Origin: Candidatus Bathyarchaeota archaeon | GTDB taxonomy: Archaea > Thermoproteota > Bathyarchaeia > 40CM-2-53-6 > FEN-987 | NCBI GenBank assembly: GCA_023247835.1 | Contig: JAHFFU010000069.1 | Location: 1 to 6,114, forward strand | Direction: 5' to 3' | DNA length: 6,114 nucleotides | Shown here: one piece after another, positions 5,326 through 6,114 of the stretch | Layout of the letters: each line of letters starts with the position of its first letter | Numbering within the stretch: position 1 is the stretch's first letter | Notes under the pieces: generated by a model | Told to the model about the DNA's origin: nothing | The model's input: the letters and a program-made list of their open reading frames with translations, nothing else | Databases searched by the model: none | Translations under genes and position numbers: made by a program

Positions 5326-5571
5326 CTACTGTGCCGGCTCATCCTTGGGTAATGATTTCAAAATCAACGAGATTCCTCCGATTGCCGCAAGAATTGACAG
5401 GCTAGCGATTCCGAAAAAGGTAGGGTCGTAATCAGATTTCTGCATGGCGAGTGAAACGACTATTCCTAGTAGGCCTCCGCCCGCTATGAGGTATCCGCCA
5501 AGTCTCTTCCTGCGCGACAACCTACAAATTGCCACCGCGACGAGTCCCATCAAGACGAGACGCTTTCGCAT
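5326..5571 (-). CDS. Small membrane protein with two helices
   Basis: ATG 5571 gives 81 residues. The N-terminus is basic and hydrophobic (MRKRLVLMGLVAVAIC), then a positively charged stretch RLSRRKR (17-23) and two membrane helices at about 26-43 and 53-71. YDPTFFG (48-54) sits between the helices. The tail is polar (KDEPAQ). GTGAT lies 5 nt before the ATG and a TATA-like box at 5615-5622 would give a leader of about 21 nt, so I prefer this start to TTG 5577. The FG-containing loop and following helix resemble the small protein at 2016-2183 (FDPEIFG). No enzyme motif is present and the family is not recognised. It converges on the copper operon and could be functionally unrelated. Confidence 0.68.
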   Translation of the reverse strand: MRKRLVLMGLVAVAICRLSRRKRLGGYLIAGGGLLGIVVSLAMQKSDYDPTFFGIASLSILAAIGGISLILKSLPKDEPAQ

Positions 5572-5612
5572 GGCCAATCACTACAGTGACGGGGAGCCTC
5601 AGTGCACATGGC

Positions 5613-5762
5613 TCATTTTAATCCTTGAGGTTCTAGCTGTCTTAGCCGCACCGATTCGAGACTACGGCTAGCCTTCTCTATCTCCCATTGCAATGCTACC
5701 CCTTGGGAAAGACTGTTCAAACGCGTAGGCAAATAGTACGTCTTCCAGTTGCGTCCGACCAT
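5613..5762 (-). CDS. Possible 49-residue protein upstream of the small membrane protein
   Basis: ATG 5762 to TGA 5615-5613. The product begins MVGRNWKTYYLPTRLN and continues with a charged, probably helical half (ALQWEIEKASRSLESVRLRQ). There is no membrane segment, cysteine or known motif, and no clear Shine-Dalgarno site. It lies 41 nt upstream of the small membrane protein on the same strand. No gene overlaps it on the other strand, so it is not a shadow, and its composition is protein-like. A 50-codon open frame can arise by chance at this GC content, so it is offered as a candidate only. Confidence 0.33.
   Translation of the reverse strand: MVGRNWKTYYLPTRLNSLSQGVALQWEIEKASRSLESVRLRQLEPQGLK
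5615..5622 (-). promoter_or_regulatory. TATA box of the small membrane protein gene
   Basis: ATTAAAAT on the minus strand, followed about 26 nt later by a predicted start near 5592 and a leader of about 21 nt that contains GTGAT just before ATG 5571. It overlaps the stop codon of the candidate 49-residue ORF. Confidence 0.42.
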
Positions 5763-5924
5763 TCGGAGCTAAACTCGAGATCTGGAATCTCCGGCGCTAT
5801 CGAAATAGGCTTGGGGGTGTCTCACCCGTTGTTCGGAGATTGACAACATCCCTCGAGGGGCGACAGCACCCTGCCGCTTTCGTATGTTGACGCAATAGAA
5901 CCTTCCGGCGAGGTTCAGGAAATC

Positions 5925-5932
5925 TCTTAAAT
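5925..5932 (+). promoter_or_regulatory. BRE/TATA promoter of the flavoprotein gene
   Basis: CTTAAATC preceded by the purine-rich GGAAAT, a reasonable BRE-TATA pair. Transcription about 26 nt downstream, near 5955, would give a leader of about 27 nt before ATG 5982. Confidence 0.5.
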
Positions 5933-5981
5933 CAAGTGTCCATTTTGCAACCTGTTGCAGAAACGTCGAGTCAGGATTTGC

Positions 5982-6114
5982 ATGTATGACCTAATCGTGG
6001 TTGGGGCCGGTCCGGCGGGGGCGTCAGCTGCTAGAACGGCAGCCCAGCTGGGATTGAAGACCCTCTTACTCGAGAAAGATAGGATGCCACGAAACAAGCT
6101 CTGCGGCGGAGGCG
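5982..6114 (+). CDS. Geranylgeranyl reductase family FAD flavoprotein (5' part)
   Basis: ATG 5982 opens a frame running off the right edge; 44 residues are visible. They form a Rossmann FAD-binding start: [17 protein letters not shown] with the dinucleotide motif G8-x-G10-x2-G13, a helix, then strand TLLLEK with Glu31, the usual ribose-binding acid. KLCGGG (39-44) follows, the Arg/Lys-x-Cys-Gly-Gly signature near the flavin in geranylgeranyl reductases. In archaea these enzymes saturate the isoprenoid chains of membrane lipids; related proteins reduce other prenyl groups or act as dehydrogenases, so the substrate cannot be fixed from this piece. The start is supported by an upstream promoter and by the family's usual short N-terminus. 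Confidence 0.88.
   Translation, partial: MYDLIVVGAGPAGASAARTAAQLGLKTLLLEKDRMPRNKLCGGG

Noticed and set aside
5570..5671. Plus-strand ORF of 33 codons starting MANHYSDGEP with a hydrophobic stretch
   Set aside because: It lies over the promoter and leader of the minus-strand membrane protein, starts on the same CATG, and has no ribosome-binding site of its own.
5763..5881. Open minus-strand frames around 5730-5880, one containing APEIPDLEFSSEW
   Set aside because: They are short, lack start codons or overlap each other out of frame, and show no motif; treated as chance.
1..6114. CRISPR array, insertion sequence, integrase or tRNA attachment site
   Set aside because: No regularly spaced repeats, transposase or integrase motifs, terminal inverted repeats or tRNA genes were seen on either strand.

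Overview
The window is most likely archaeal chromosome. The right-edge gene opens like a geranylgeranyl-reductase-family flavoprotein, the type used for archaeal lipid saturation. Short T-tracts follow genes, TTG/GTG starts are used, and several starts have a TATA-like box about 26 nt upstream or the same distance upstream of a short leader. The one unmistakable ribosome-binding site reads GGAGGTGA. The membrane protein with a mid-helix CPTC motif recalls proteins I associate with Nitrososphaerota (Thaumarchaeota), but the phylum is only a guess. The theme is copper or soft-metal handling and cysteine redox chemistry.

Left part (1-1017): the 3' end of a NapH/FixG-like membrane [4Fe-4S] protein, a T-rich terminator, then a decayed minus-strand remnant of the C-terminus of a copper-transporting P-type ATPase. 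About 300 bases without a convincing gene follow.

Minus-strand cluster (1018-2340): reading leftwards from a TATA box at 2332-2339 there is a 33-residue Cys-rich ORF whose ATG is placed for a leaderless transcript, a 55-62-residue two-helix membrane protein, a frameshifted single-helix membrane protein, and a 283-residue membrane protein with CC and CPTC motifs. Gaps are short, so this looks like an operon. Overlapping palindromes between the TATA box and the first codons are a candidate operator. Most of these small genes are shorter than usual gene-calling limits.

Plus-strand cluster (2381-5209), divergent from it: a perfect inverted repeat, a 28-codon ORF, a 15-codon ORF with a good ribosome-binding site, a small basic zinc-ribbon protein, a Cu(I)-type P1B-ATPase with an N-terminal YHS domain in place of an HMA domain, and a free-standing 47-residue YHS protein. 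The ATPase exports Cu(I) (or Ag(I)) across the membrane; the free YHS protein probably binds or delivers the metal.

Right part (5210-6114): a probable terminator region, a minus-strand pair (a possible 49-residue ORF, then an 81-residue small membrane protein), about 220 bases of mostly featureless sequence carrying a promoter, and the start of the flavoprotein gene, cut by the window edge.
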